Origin: Chloroflexota bacterium
Lineage (GTDB): Bacteria; Chloroflexota; Ktedonobacteria; Ktedonobacterales; Ktedonobacteraceae
NCBI GenBank assembly: GCA_902812455.1
Contig: CADDZH010000145.1
Span: 1 to 9,248, forward strand
Reading direction: 5' to 3'
DNA length: 9,248 nucleotides
Both the position numbers and the translations under genes were made by a program. This document shows positions 1 to 6,043 of the stretch, piece by piece. The notes beneath the pieces were generated by a model. That model saw only the letters and a list, made by a program, of their open reading frames with translations. It had not been told where the DNA came from and did no database searches. How positions within the stretch are numbered: the first letter of the stretch is position 1; every line of letters starts with the position of its first letter.

Positions 1-90
1 TCATTCCATCCTGTGTGTCACTTGTAACTTTCGTCTGCACTAAATTGTGGAGTTCGTCTGCACTGGCGAACGAGCCTGTTCCCCTGCCCC
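1..90. repeat. Non-coding edge with two direct 12-bp repeats
   Basis: No gene is supported here. The 12-mer TTCGTCTGCACT occurs twice in the same orientation, at 30-41 and 53-64, a period of 23 bases, with AT-richer DNA between the copies. Direct repeats of about 20-25 bp period near a terminus are known from ends of IS21-like insertion sequences, where they bind transposase, and arm-type sites of tyrosine recombinases can also look like this. The recombinase gene ends just to the right, at 91. The other end of any element is outside the window or absent, so assignment to a mobile element is inference. The repeat itself is certain. Confidence 0.5.
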
Positions 91-1098
91 TCATCCCGAA
101 TAGGCATTCAGCGCGAGCCGTTCGACACGGGTGGCCAGCTGCGAGACCGACGGCTCGCTATAGAGGCGCGTCGTGTCGAGCGAACTGTGCCCCAACAGCG
201 TTGCCAATCCAACGAGATCTCCTGGGTACTGCGCCAGGTAATTACGCGCGAAGGTGTGCCGCAGCGTGTGGGCGCTGGTCTCTTCTGGCACCAGGTTGCC
301 AGCGGATTTGACCAGGTCAGCGATCATCTGCCCCATCGCCGAAGTCGTGAGCGCGCCTCCTTTCTGGCTCCCAAAGACCGGTTCAAATGCCCGTGGAGAA
401 GCAGGTTTGGGCCATTTGGCAGCGACCGCCTTGATCGAAGGTTTCTCAATGCCCAACCTAGAAGCCACATAGGTGGAGAGGGCGTCACGGGCGGAACTAT
501 TAAGAGGGACCGACCGGGCTTTATTCCCCTTACCGGCCCGCACCAGCAGGAGGCCGCTGCGCTCGCCGAAGGTAATGTCGCCGAAGGTGAGGCCGCTGCA
601 CTCGCTCAAGCGTATCCCGGTCTGGAGCAGCACCTGCACGATCGCGTAGTTGCGGGCAGGATCGTGCGAGAGTTGCGCCTGGCGGAGCAGGGCATTGACC
701 TGGGAACTCGAGATCCCTTCTCGTTTCGAGCCGACTTCCCCGCCGACCAGCTTCACCCGTGCTGCCGGATCGAGTGGCAGATAGCCCTGATCGACCAGCC
801 AGGCGCACCACTCGCGCAGGGCGCTCACGCGCAGGTTAATAGTACTGATGGATTTGTGCTGCTCATGTTGCAGTTCGTTGCGATAGCCAATCAGCGCAAT
901 CGGTGTGAGATGCGCAAGTTGGAGCGGCGCGCGTTCTTCCTGTTCATACCAGGTCAGGAAATGCGCAACGGCCTGCGTATACTTTTTGACCGTCCCTGCC
1001 GCATTGTCGTGTTCCTGTAAAAATTGCCGCCAGTCCTCCAGGAGCACCCTGGGCGTCCGGTCACCTCGCTCGGTTTTCAGGGAAGTCACGCGCTGCAT
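91..1098 (-). CDS. Tyrosine recombinase/integrase (XerC/XerD-like)
   Basis: This 335-residue protein is a DNA strand-exchange enzyme of the tyrosine recombinase family, acting in the cytoplasm on chromosomal or mobile-element sites. An N-terminal SAM-like core-binding domain spans about residues 17-105, and the catalytic domain about 125-320. All the family's catalytic positions are visible: R163 in TGIRLSE, K190 in the AGKGNK beta-hairpin, H277 and R280 in HTLRH, H304 in LLGH, and the nucleophile Y313 in TTRLY. The length is slightly above the ~300 residues of XerC/XerD. The start is supported by GGAGG (1104-1108 on the complement) five bases upstream of the ATG. It lies downstream of the TPR-CHAT gene on the same strand, across a 186-base gap containing a strong inverted repeat. 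A housekeeping Xer role cannot be excluded, but the surroundings fit an integrase of an accessory element better. The gene appears intact. Confidence 0.95.
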   Translation of the reverse strand: MQRVTSLKTERGDRTPRVLLEDWRQFLQEHDNAAGTVKKYTQAVAHFLTWYEQEERAPLQLAHLTPIALIGYRNELQHEQHKSISTINLRVSALREWCAWLVDQGYLPLDPAARVKLVGGEVGSKREGISSSQVNALLRQAQLSHDPARNYAIVQVLLQTGIRLSECSGLTFGDITFGERSGLLLVRAGKGNKARSVPLNSSARDALSTYVASRLGIEKPSIKAVAAKWPKPASPRAFEPVFGSQKGGALTTSAMGQMIADLVKSAGNLVPEETSAHTLRHTFARNYLAQYPGDLVGLATLLGHSSLDTTRLYSEPSVSQLATRVERLALNAYSG

Positions 1099-1103
1099 CG
1101 AGT

Positions 1104-1108
1104 CCTCC
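1104..1108 (-). promoter_or_regulatory. Ribosome binding site of the recombinase
   Basis: GGAGG on the minus strand lies five bases before the ATG at 1098 and fixes the start of the recombinase gene. Confidence 0.8.
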
Positions 1109-1122
1109 AGATCATTGAAAAA

Positions 1123-1133
1123 TATTTCCCGCT
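1123..1133 (+). repeat. Third copy of the TATTTCCCGCT arm
   Basis: TATTTCCCGCT is repeated exactly at 1222-1232, the right arm of the nearby inverted repeat. This copy lies in the leader of the recombinase gene, about 25 bases before its start codon, where bound protein could block transcription or translation. That role is inference; the match is seen directly. Confidence 0.5.
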
Positions 1134-1207
1134 GTTATTTTTGCCGTTTAGCCGGGCCGTTGCGAATCGGTTGTGAGCGTGAAGCTTGCCCCACGTATAC
1201 CACAGGA

Positions 1208-1233
1208 GAGCGGGAAATGGGTATTTCCCGCTC
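1208..1233. repeat. Inverted repeat, 11-bp perfect arms, candidate recombination site or hairpin
   Basis: GAGCGGGAAAT (1208-1218) is followed by GGGT and then the exact reverse complement (1223-1233). Read as a recombinase core, it gives 9-bp arms GAGCGGGAA/TTCCCGCTC around an 8-base centre, the geometry used by tyrosine recombinases, and the recombinase gene starts 110 bases away. A further copy of the arm (TATTTCCCGCT) is at 1123-1133. The alternative is an RNA hairpin about 50 bases after the stop codon of the TPR-CHAT gene, acting as a transcription end. However, no T-run follows on the minus strand, so a classical rho-independent terminator is not supported. Confidence 0.6.
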
Positions 1234-1284
1234 CATTCTCGCAAGGGGACCAGGAGTATGACGGTTCAGGAGATCGGGCGCCTT

Positions 1285-4200
1285 TCACCAGCCGATCAGC
1301 TGAAACGCGGCCCAGTAGTACGGGTCGGCGTAGGGGCACGCCTCGGGCGGTCCCTCCTCGGCGGTCTCGCGGATGCGTTCCTGCGCCTGCATGGTATCGA
1401 AGCGCACGCCGCCCCCGCGCACGGCCACAAGCTGTTCTGCCGGCACCCCTGGCAACACGGCTGCTGGCTCGAGCGCTGGCGCAGCGCTCGAGGTCGCGCT
1501 GGCGAGTGGTTGGTAGGCCTGAGCGATCGACGCCTGCCAGAGCTGTAAGTCCTGGTTGGTGACGGTGCGTAGCCAGCGCTGGGCGCGCGCTAGAGCCGCG
1601 GCTGGCGCCTCCTGGGTCATGCGCGGCAGCCATTCCTGGGCGAAACGCACCATGAGCAGGTAGGTCGCTTTATCATCCACCGGCCAGAGCGTGGCCAGCA
1701 CCGCACGGGCGCCAGCCTGGAGCATCCCGGCGGCCAGGCTGCGCACCTCGTCGCGTGCCCCGCTCAGATCGAGCAGCGCGGTCTGGCAGGCGGAGAGGAT
1801 CAGCAGGCGCAGCCCGCGCATATCGATCCGATAGCTGAGGAGCTCTGCCAGGGTGACCTCTTTCTGATTGGCCAGCAGCAGCCGCGAGCGCAGGAAGTCT
1901 GTCAGGTCGAACCGGCCATGACAGGAGGCATCGACGACCAGGCCGGACTTTAGCGCGGTGAGCAGCCAGTCGCGGGTCGCCTGCCACTGGACGCGCGACT
2001 GGGCAGGCAGCCCGAGCTGATCGGCCAGCCTCGCCAGGGTGAGCGCCTCCGCTTCGCCCCAGCGCAGTTCCTGTGGCGTGGGCGCAGGATTGCCCAGGGC
2101 GTAGAGGCCCTGGCGCTGTATGGTGCTTTCTGGTACGGTGCCTGGGTTTCGCCAGAGCGAACGAGCGCTGGGAGCGAGACTGACCGGCAGCGTCTCTATT
2201 AGGGTGCGTCCATCAGCGAGCGGAACGGCCCCCAGGGGAAAGGCGGAAAGCTGGCCACAGGGGATGAGCGAGAGGCTGGCTGCTCCCCCTGCTCGCAGCC
2301 AGGCCGTCATGGGACGCACCGCCACCTCACCCAGCCTTCCCAGGCAGCGCTCGAGTTCATGCTGCAATAACAGATATGCCAGCGTCCCTCGTAGAAGCGC
2401 GGTGCCTGCTTCGTTGAATGTGTCGAGAGGCCGATCGACGAGCGGAAGCAGTGCAGGGATGGCGAGCAGCTCCTGCGCCGCCAGATCGAGCGTACCCGCG
2501 TGACTCGCCTCCTGGCAGGCCGCGTGCAGGGCTTCGGTGTGCTCGCGCAGGGTCTGGCCGGGCCAGGCGCGCAGGCGGTCGAAGGCGCTGCCCTGCAAGG
2601 CGCAGGCAAAGCCGCCGGTCACCCGGTCTGCATCGTCTCCCAGATGGGTCTCCAGCAGCTCGCCCAGCAGGTCGGTAGTGAGGGCTGGCAGGTCGAAGGC
2701 CGCAAAGTGCGCGGGGGCCTGAAGACCGGGATGGGCTGCAAAGGCGGCTACCGCCAGCCCACCCCACGGCGTCGCCGCCAGGTAGACCAGGGCGTGGCCT
2801 GAGCCACAGCGCCCCGCCGCTGCCAGGATCGAGGAGGCCGCGAAGGTATCGCCCAGGAAGTCGGCCGGGTCTCCGGCTGCCCGTATCTCTGCGACCAGTG
2901 CATCGAAGTCGGCCTTTGCCGCTCGATAGGCCGCGATGCGCTCCAGATCGAGGCGGCCATCGTCGTCCAGCTCTCTTGACGGTGGCGCGTGCAGGGCGGC
3001 CTGGGCATCAACGAACGCCTGGCGCATCTCAATGTAGCGCGCCCGCCGCCCCTCGTCGTTGATCAACGCGGGATCGGCGGCATTGAATTGCAATGCTTCG
3101 GCCAAGCCACGCGCCCGACCACGCTCGATGGACACCGCGGCCTCCTCGAGTCTGCCCAGTCGCGCCAAGGCAAAGCCGTCGCGGGCGTGCGCATCGCGCC
3201 CTTCTTTGAGGATCACGTCGCGTCCCACGGCTCCCGCGCCCAGGGCGACGAGCAGGTCCTCGGCCTCGTGTGCTGCGACATACGCCTCATGGATGGCGGG
3301 CCACTCACTACGCTGCGCCTGCACCTCGGCGCAGGCGAGCTGCACGGAGCGATGCTGTTCTGGGAAGCTGTGCAGGGTGTAGACACGCAGGGCTTGGTGA
3401 TAGCAGGCCAGCGCCTGTTCCAGATTGTCCTGGCGTCCTCCGACCAGCCGCTCCTGATAGACGTTTCCCAGGCGCAGGTGCGTCTCAGCAGACTCACGCG
3501 CATAGCTCTCCGGCGTCAGCACCCTCAGCGCCTGCTGGAAAAAGGCGATGGCCTGTTCCAGGTTCGCCTGTCGCTCGCCTGCGAGACGATGCTGGTACAC
3601 CACGCCCAGGTTGGCCTGGTAGATGGCGGCCAAATACGGAAAGGACTCGCGATCCAGGACCTGGAGCGCCTGTTGATAACAGGTGATGGCCTGCTCCACG
3701 TTCTCGCGTCGTGTGCCCGCCAGACGCTGCCAGTAGGCATTGCCCAGATTGTTCTGCAGGTGCGTGTAATCAATCGGGCTGGTTTCCGGGGTAAAGACGC
3801 GCAGCGCCTGACGAAAAGAGGCGATGGCCTGTTCCAGATTCGTGCGTCGCTCTCCTGCTAGACGCTCCAGATAGATGGCCCCCAGGCCGTTCTGGGCATG
3901 CGCGTACTCGGAAGGGAACGCCTCCAGGGTCAAGATGCCCAAGGCCTGCCGATAGCAGGCCAGGCCACGTTCCAGATTCTCGCGCCGCTCCCCCGCCATG
4001 CGCAGCCTGAAATAGGCCCATCCGAGATAGCACTGGGTTTGCGCATACTCGTAGGGGAACGCCTCTGGCGTCCAGACCCGCAGGGCTTCGTGCTGGCAGG
4101 CAATGGCTTGCTCGATGTTGGCGCGTGCTTCTCCGACCTGGCGGCTCTGGCAAATGCGGCCCAGCACATTGTGTATCGCAGCGTACTGACGTGGGTAGCG

Positions 4201-4791
4201 CTCCAGGGTATAGACGGCCAGCGCCGCCTGGGACTCGTGATACGCCGCTTCCAGCACGGACGTGAAGTCCCCATACGCGGTCTCGAACCAGGCCAGCGCC
4301 AGCTCAGCATGCAAGGTGGCAAGCGCTTCAGGAGCCAGGCCCGCGTGATCGTGCGCACAGGTCAGCGCCGCTTGCACCAGCTCTCGCCGCCTGGCTCCCG
4401 TCTGATAGGCCGGTTGCACCCGTTTCAGTTCAACCAGTTGCTGCCCCAGCGTTTCGAGCCACGCCGGTAGGTCGAGTGCGAAGCCGCCAGAGGTGTTCAC
4501 GTACGCCTCGCGAATGGCCTGGACCGTTCCTCCTCGCGCACGGGCGTCTTGGAGCACACGCAGGGCTTCCCGCAGTCGTTGCGTCTCGGCGGGCTGTCCA
4601 CCGGTTCGTCTCAGCTCCTCCATGAGGAGCCCCTCACTCTCGGGCGCAAGGAGGTGCAGGTGCGTTTCCAGGAAGCGTCGCTGCTCGCGAGGTGTGGGCA
4701 AGGCGAGCCACCGCACGAGTTGGCCACGCGCCGCATCATCCCCCGCCGCTCCAGGAAACGTTTCCCGAGGTGGATGCCATGGAGTCTCCAT
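1285..4791 (-). CDS. TPR-CHAT caspase-like protease
   Basis: This 1168-residue, probably cytoplasmic protein belongs to the CHAT (caspase HetF associated with TPRs) family, clan CD cysteine peptidases that act as switched proteases or scaffolds. Residues 1-170 resemble the helical N-terminal region common in such proteins. Six TPR-like repeats cover about 208-484, and helical linkers follow to about 790. The CHAT domain (about 790-1168) shows LIPCGQLSAFPLGAVPL near 843-859, the catalytic His H958 in ASCHGRFD and the catalytic Cys C1002 in LILSACQTA, then GMLQAGARAVLATLWPVDD. It ends with the family-typical DPYYWAAFQLIGW. An Ala/Pro-rich insert at about 1095-1130 interrupts its end. Both catalytic residues are present, so activity is expected. 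ATG 4791 was chosen because AAAGGAGGA precedes it; the frame extends to 4974 without another good site. It is divergent from the lipoprotein cluster. Substrate and trigger are unknown. Confidence 0.93.
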   Translation of the reverse strand: METPWHPPRETFPGAAGDDAARGQLVRWLALPTPREQRRFLETHLHLLAPESEGLLMEELRRTGGQPAETQRLREALRVLQDARARGGTVQAIREAYVNTSGGFALDLPAWLETLGQQLVELKRVQPAYQTGARRRELVQAALTCAHDHAGLAPEALATLHAELALAWFETAYGDFTSVLEAAYHESQAALAVYTLERYPRQYAAIHNVLGRICQSRQVGEARANIEQAIACQHEALRVWTPEAFPYEYAQTQCYLGWAYFRLRMAGERRENLERGLACYRQALGILTLEAFPSEYAHAQNGLGAIYLERLAGERRTNLEQAIASFRQALRVFTPETSPIDYTHLQNNLGNAYWQRLAGTRRENVEQAITCYQQALQVLDRESFPYLAAIYQANLGVVYQHRLAGERQANLEQAIAFFQQALRVLTPESYARESAETHLRLGNVYQERLVGGRQDNLEQALACYHQALRVYTLHSFPEQHRSVQLACAEVQAQRSEWPAIHEAYVAAHEAEDLLVALGAGAVGRDVILKEGRDAHARDGFALARLGRLEEAAVSIERGRARGLAEALQFNAADPALINDEGRRARYIEMRQAFVDAQAALHAPPSRELDDDGRLDLERIAAYRAAKADFDALVAEIRAAGDPADFLGDTFAASSILAAAGRCGSGHALVYLAATPWGGLAVAAFAAHPGLQAPAHFAAFDLPALTTDLLGELLETHLGDDADRVTGGFACALQGSAFDRLRAWPGQTLREHTEALHAACQEASHAGTLDLAAQELLAIPALLPLVDRPLDTFNEAGTALLRGTLAYLLLQHELERCLGRLGEVAVRPMTAWLRAGGAASLSLIPCGQLSAFPLGAVPLADGRTLIETLPVSLAPSARSLWRNPGTVPESTIQRQGLYALGNPAPTPQELRWGEAEALTLARLADQLGLPAQSRVQWQATRDWLLTALKSGLVVDASCHGRFDLTDFLRSRLLLANQKEVTLAELLSYRIDMRGLRLLILSACQTALLDLSGARDEVRSLAAGMLQAGARAVLATLWPVDDKATYLLMVRFAQEWLPRMTQEAPAAALARAQRWLRTVTNQDLQLWQASIAQAYQPLASATSSAAPALEPAAVLPGVPAEQLVAVRGGGVRFDTMQAQERIRETAEEGPPEACPYADPYYWAAFQLIGW
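3340..4170 (-). repeat. Six tandem 46-47-residue TPR-like repeats inside the CHAT protein
   Basis: Protein residues 208-484 contain six copies of a unit built on xxLGxxYxxRLAGERxxNLEQAIxxYxQALRVxTPExFP. The anchoring glycine sits at 211, 257, 304, 350, 396 and 442, giving spacings of 46, 47, 46, 46 and 46. This extended TPR form (TPR helices plus a linker rich in TPExFPxxYA) is typical of CHAT-linked TPR arrays and forms a protein-binding solenoid. The copies are similar but not identical at DNA level, so they are old duplications rather than a recent expansion. Confidence 0.85.
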
Positions 4792-4795
4792 CGGC

Positions 4796-4804
4796 TCCTC
4801 CTTT
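4796..4804 (-). promoter_or_regulatory. Ribosome binding site of the TPR-CHAT gene
   Basis: AAAGGAGGA on the minus strand ends four bases before the ATG at 4791. It decides this start over in-frame ATGs at 4812 and 4974, which lack comparable sites. Confidence 0.8.
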
Positions 4805-4899
4805 CCGCGCATGACGCCGAGAGAAGACACGCAGGAACAAATCGTCAGCCATGCGACGACAACCTCTGGACCAGACGATCCTTCTGAGGTTCCAACTCT

Positions 4900-4928
4900 A
4901 CTATAGACGAAATTGGCTTCGTCTGCAA
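4900..4928 (-). promoter_or_regulatory. Predicted sigma70-type promoter of the TPR-CHAT gene with an internal dyad
   Basis: On the minus strand, TTGCAG (4928-4923) and TATAGT (4905-4900) are separated by exactly 17 bases. The -10 element matches the consensus at five of six positions and the -35 at three. Transcription would start near 4893, giving a leader of about 100 bases before the TPR-CHAT start codon. The dyad AGACGAA-N6-TTCGTCT (4905-4924) fills the spacer, so a bound dimer would probably repress the promoter. A MerR-type activator, which binds stretched spacers of 19-20 bases, is less likely with a normal 17-base spacer. No regulator gene is visible in the window. Confidence 0.5.
4905..4924. 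repeat. Dyad AGACGAA-N6-TTCGTCT, operator candidate
   Basis: Two 7-bp arms pair perfectly around ATTGGC. The dyad lies between the predicted -35 and -10 elements of the TPR-CHAT gene. Its right half with flank, TTCGTCTGCA (4918-4927), recurs exactly in both direct repeats at 30-41 and 53-64. Confidence 0.55.
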
Positions 4929-4969
4929 GAGGGAGACACCAACCAAGGAGCGTCTCCTCCCCCGTTATC

Positions 4970-4993
4970 AACACTCACAAGCTTGTGAGTGTT
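4970..4993. promoter_or_regulatory. Perfect 24-bp palindrome, operator candidate
   Basis: AACACTCACAAG (4970-4981) is followed directly by its exact reverse complement (4982-4993), with no spacer. It sits in the middle of the divergent intergenic region, about 40 bases upstream of the predicted -35 of the TPR-CHAT gene, and overlaps the possible plus-strand -35 at 4992-4997. Long perfect palindromes of this kind are typical sites for dimeric helix-turn-helix regulators such as TetR-family proteins; the family assignment is inference. A terminator is unlikely because neither side has a T-run and no gene ends here. Confidence 0.6.
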
Positions 4994-5019
4994 CAAACGC
5001 GTATCGTTCAGGGTACACT
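4992..5019 (+). promoter_or_regulatory. Possible promoter of the lipoprotein cluster
   Basis: TTCAAA (4992-4997) and TACACT (5014-5019) have a 16-base spacer and each matches the sigma70 consensus at four of six positions. The -35 overlaps the end of the 24-bp palindrome, so binding there would be expected to interfere. Transcription would start near 5026, leaving a leader of about 155 bases before the lipoprotein start. This is a weak motif match only. Confidence 0.3.
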
Positions 5020-5045
5020 TGAGAGGAAAGGGAGAGACACCAACG

Positions 5046-5102
5046 ATGCTCCTGGCAAACATGGGCAATTTTACGCCTGTTTTTGTTCAGGTGAGCCGGT
5101 AA
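5046..5102 (+). CDS. Possible 18-residue leader peptide
   Basis: ATG at 5046 opens a short frame encoding MLLANMGNFTPVFVQVSR and stops at TAA 5100-5102. An AAAGGGAG stretch (5028-5035) lies about 10 bases upstream, a usable but not ideal spacing. It sits between the predicted promoter and the lipoprotein gene. It could be an upstream ORF influencing translation of the cluster, or chance. No family is recognised. Confidence 0.2.
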   Translation: MLLANMGNFTPVFVQVSR

Positions 5103-5183
5103 TCTTCCTTGCACCGTGATGGAGGTCCGTTCGTGATCGAAGACCCTGATGGGGAAACAAACAACCAGCAAGGAGATTTTGCC

Positions 5184-5918
5184 ATGACACACCTGAAACG
5201 AAGGACTGGCTTCATCCTGGTCCTGCTGCTCGTCCTCAGTGCGCTCCTTGTCGCTTGCGGGAGCAGCACTTCCTCCCCTGTGGCGACGCCGGGACAGACG
5301 TCGAATGTGCAAGGAGACTTTGCCGGACAAATTCTGACCGGAGTTCCTGTGCCGATCGATGTGGCCTTCTCGACCGATGGACAGCAGGTGATGGCTTACT
5401 TCTGCACAGATATTACCTATAAGACCACCAGCCACATGCAGGTCGCGCAATGGTTCAAAGGGCCGGAGAGGAATAATCGCGTGAACCTGACGGCTGGCGG
5501 GAGCCACCTGGTGGCAACGGTCACGGCGACGACGGTGAGCGGAACCACCACCTTTGCAGCGGGGACCACCTACCCGTTCACCGCCACCAGGAGCGCCGTG
5601 CAAGAAGAGGATGCGTACTATCATACCCAGGGAGGGATCTATCGCAGTGAGCAAACCATGGGGGGAGTACGCTACCTGGCCGGCTGGATTATTCTCAATG
5701 TGGACATGCCTACGATCCCTGCTCAAGCCTCTCCCACCGTTGGCGGCCACCTCGCACGGCTCTCCCCGGCCGACACGTTCTGTTGGCGGATTGGAGGAGC
5801 GATCAAGAATGAGCAAACCGGAGCGAGCCTGGCCGCTCCGGTGCCAACGAGAGCAGAGCTTGCTGCTCACCGCATTGTCGTGCCGGGCCTGGGGACGTTT
5901 GCCCTGACCGTGATATGA
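5184..5918 (+). CDS. Secreted lipoprotein, uncharacterised beta-rich domain
   Basis: The 244-residue protein has a clear type II signal: positively charged THLKRR, a hydrophobic stretch at about 9-22 and the lipobox LVAC with C25 as lipidation site, so it should be anchored outside the membrane. A Ser/Thr/Pro linker (26-40) leads into a domain rich in short beta-like segments, with DVAFSTDGQQVMAYFC (59-74), AQWFKGPE, a TATVSGTTTF-like turn region and GGVRYLAGWIILN. From memory, similar patterns occur in uncharacterised secreted proteins of Actinobacteria and Chloroflexota; I cannot name the family. C74 and C200 are the only cysteines after lipidation and could form a disulfide. The start at 5184 is set by AAGGAG (5170-5175) eight bases upstream and by the signal peptide; the frame extends to 5109 without a good site. 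It is the first gene of the rightward cluster, divergent from TPR-CHAT. Confidence 0.88.
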   Translation: MTHLKRRTGFILVLLLVLSALLVACGSSTSSPVATPGQTSNVQGDFAGQILTGVPVPIDVAFSTDGQQVMAYFCTDITYKTTSHMQVAQWFKGPERNNRVNLTAGGSHLVATVTATTVSGTTTFAAGTTYPFTATRSAVQEEDAYYHTQGGIYRSEQTMGGVRYLAGWIILNVDMPTIPAQASPTVGGHLARLSPADTFCWRIGGAIKNEQTGASLAAPVPTRAELAAHRIVVPGLGTFALTVI

Positions 5919-5969
5919 ATCCAGCCCGTGCTCTCTCGCTCCCAGGAAATCAGTGTTTCATGAACGTCT

Positions 5970-6003
5970 GTCGTGAGGTCGTCTGAACACCTGTCCCCAC
6001 GAC
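5970..6003 (+). other. Weak hairpin between the first two cluster genes
   Basis: GTCGTG (5970-5975) pairs with CACGAC (5998-6003), and AGGT (5976-5979) with ACCT (5989-5992), leaving a five-base bulge on the right arm and a nine-base loop. No T-run follows, so this is more likely an RNA-processing or attenuating structure, or chance, than a terminator. Confidence 0.25.
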
Positions 6004-6043
6004 GACAAACGAACACCAGCATTGCAGTGAAAAGGAGAAGACC

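Noticed and set aside
187..1020. Plus-strand 277-residue open frame across the recombinase gene
   Set aside because: Antisense shadow. The minus-strand frame has the full catalytic set of tyrosine recombinases and a ribosome binding site; this one has no recognisable motif.
1208..1233. Rho-independent terminator for the TPR-CHAT gene
   Set aside because: The stem is strong, but the downstream minus-strand bases are not T-rich, so only a generic hairpin or recombination site is claimed.
2989..3861. Plus-strand 290-residue open frame
   Set aside because: Lies antisense to the TPR-CHAT gene. Its apparent repeats mirror the TPR repeats of the real gene.
3340..4170. Regularly spaced similar DNA blocks, at first sight like a repeat array
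   Set aside because: They are about 138-bp coding repeats for TPR units that differ in sequence, not a CRISPR array.
4792..4974. 61-codon upstream extension of the TPR-CHAT frame to ATG 4974
   Set aside because: It covers the predicted promoter and dyad and has no good ribosome binding site, whereas ATG 4791 has a near-ideal one.
5109..5183. 25-codon upstream extension of the lipoprotein frame
   Set aside because: It would bury the lipoprotein signal peptide; ATG 5184 has AAGGAG at good spacing directly before the signal sequence.
4968..5870. Minus-strand 300-residue open frame
   Set aside because: Antisense to the lipoprotein gene, with Arg/His-rich low-complexity content and no recognisable domain.
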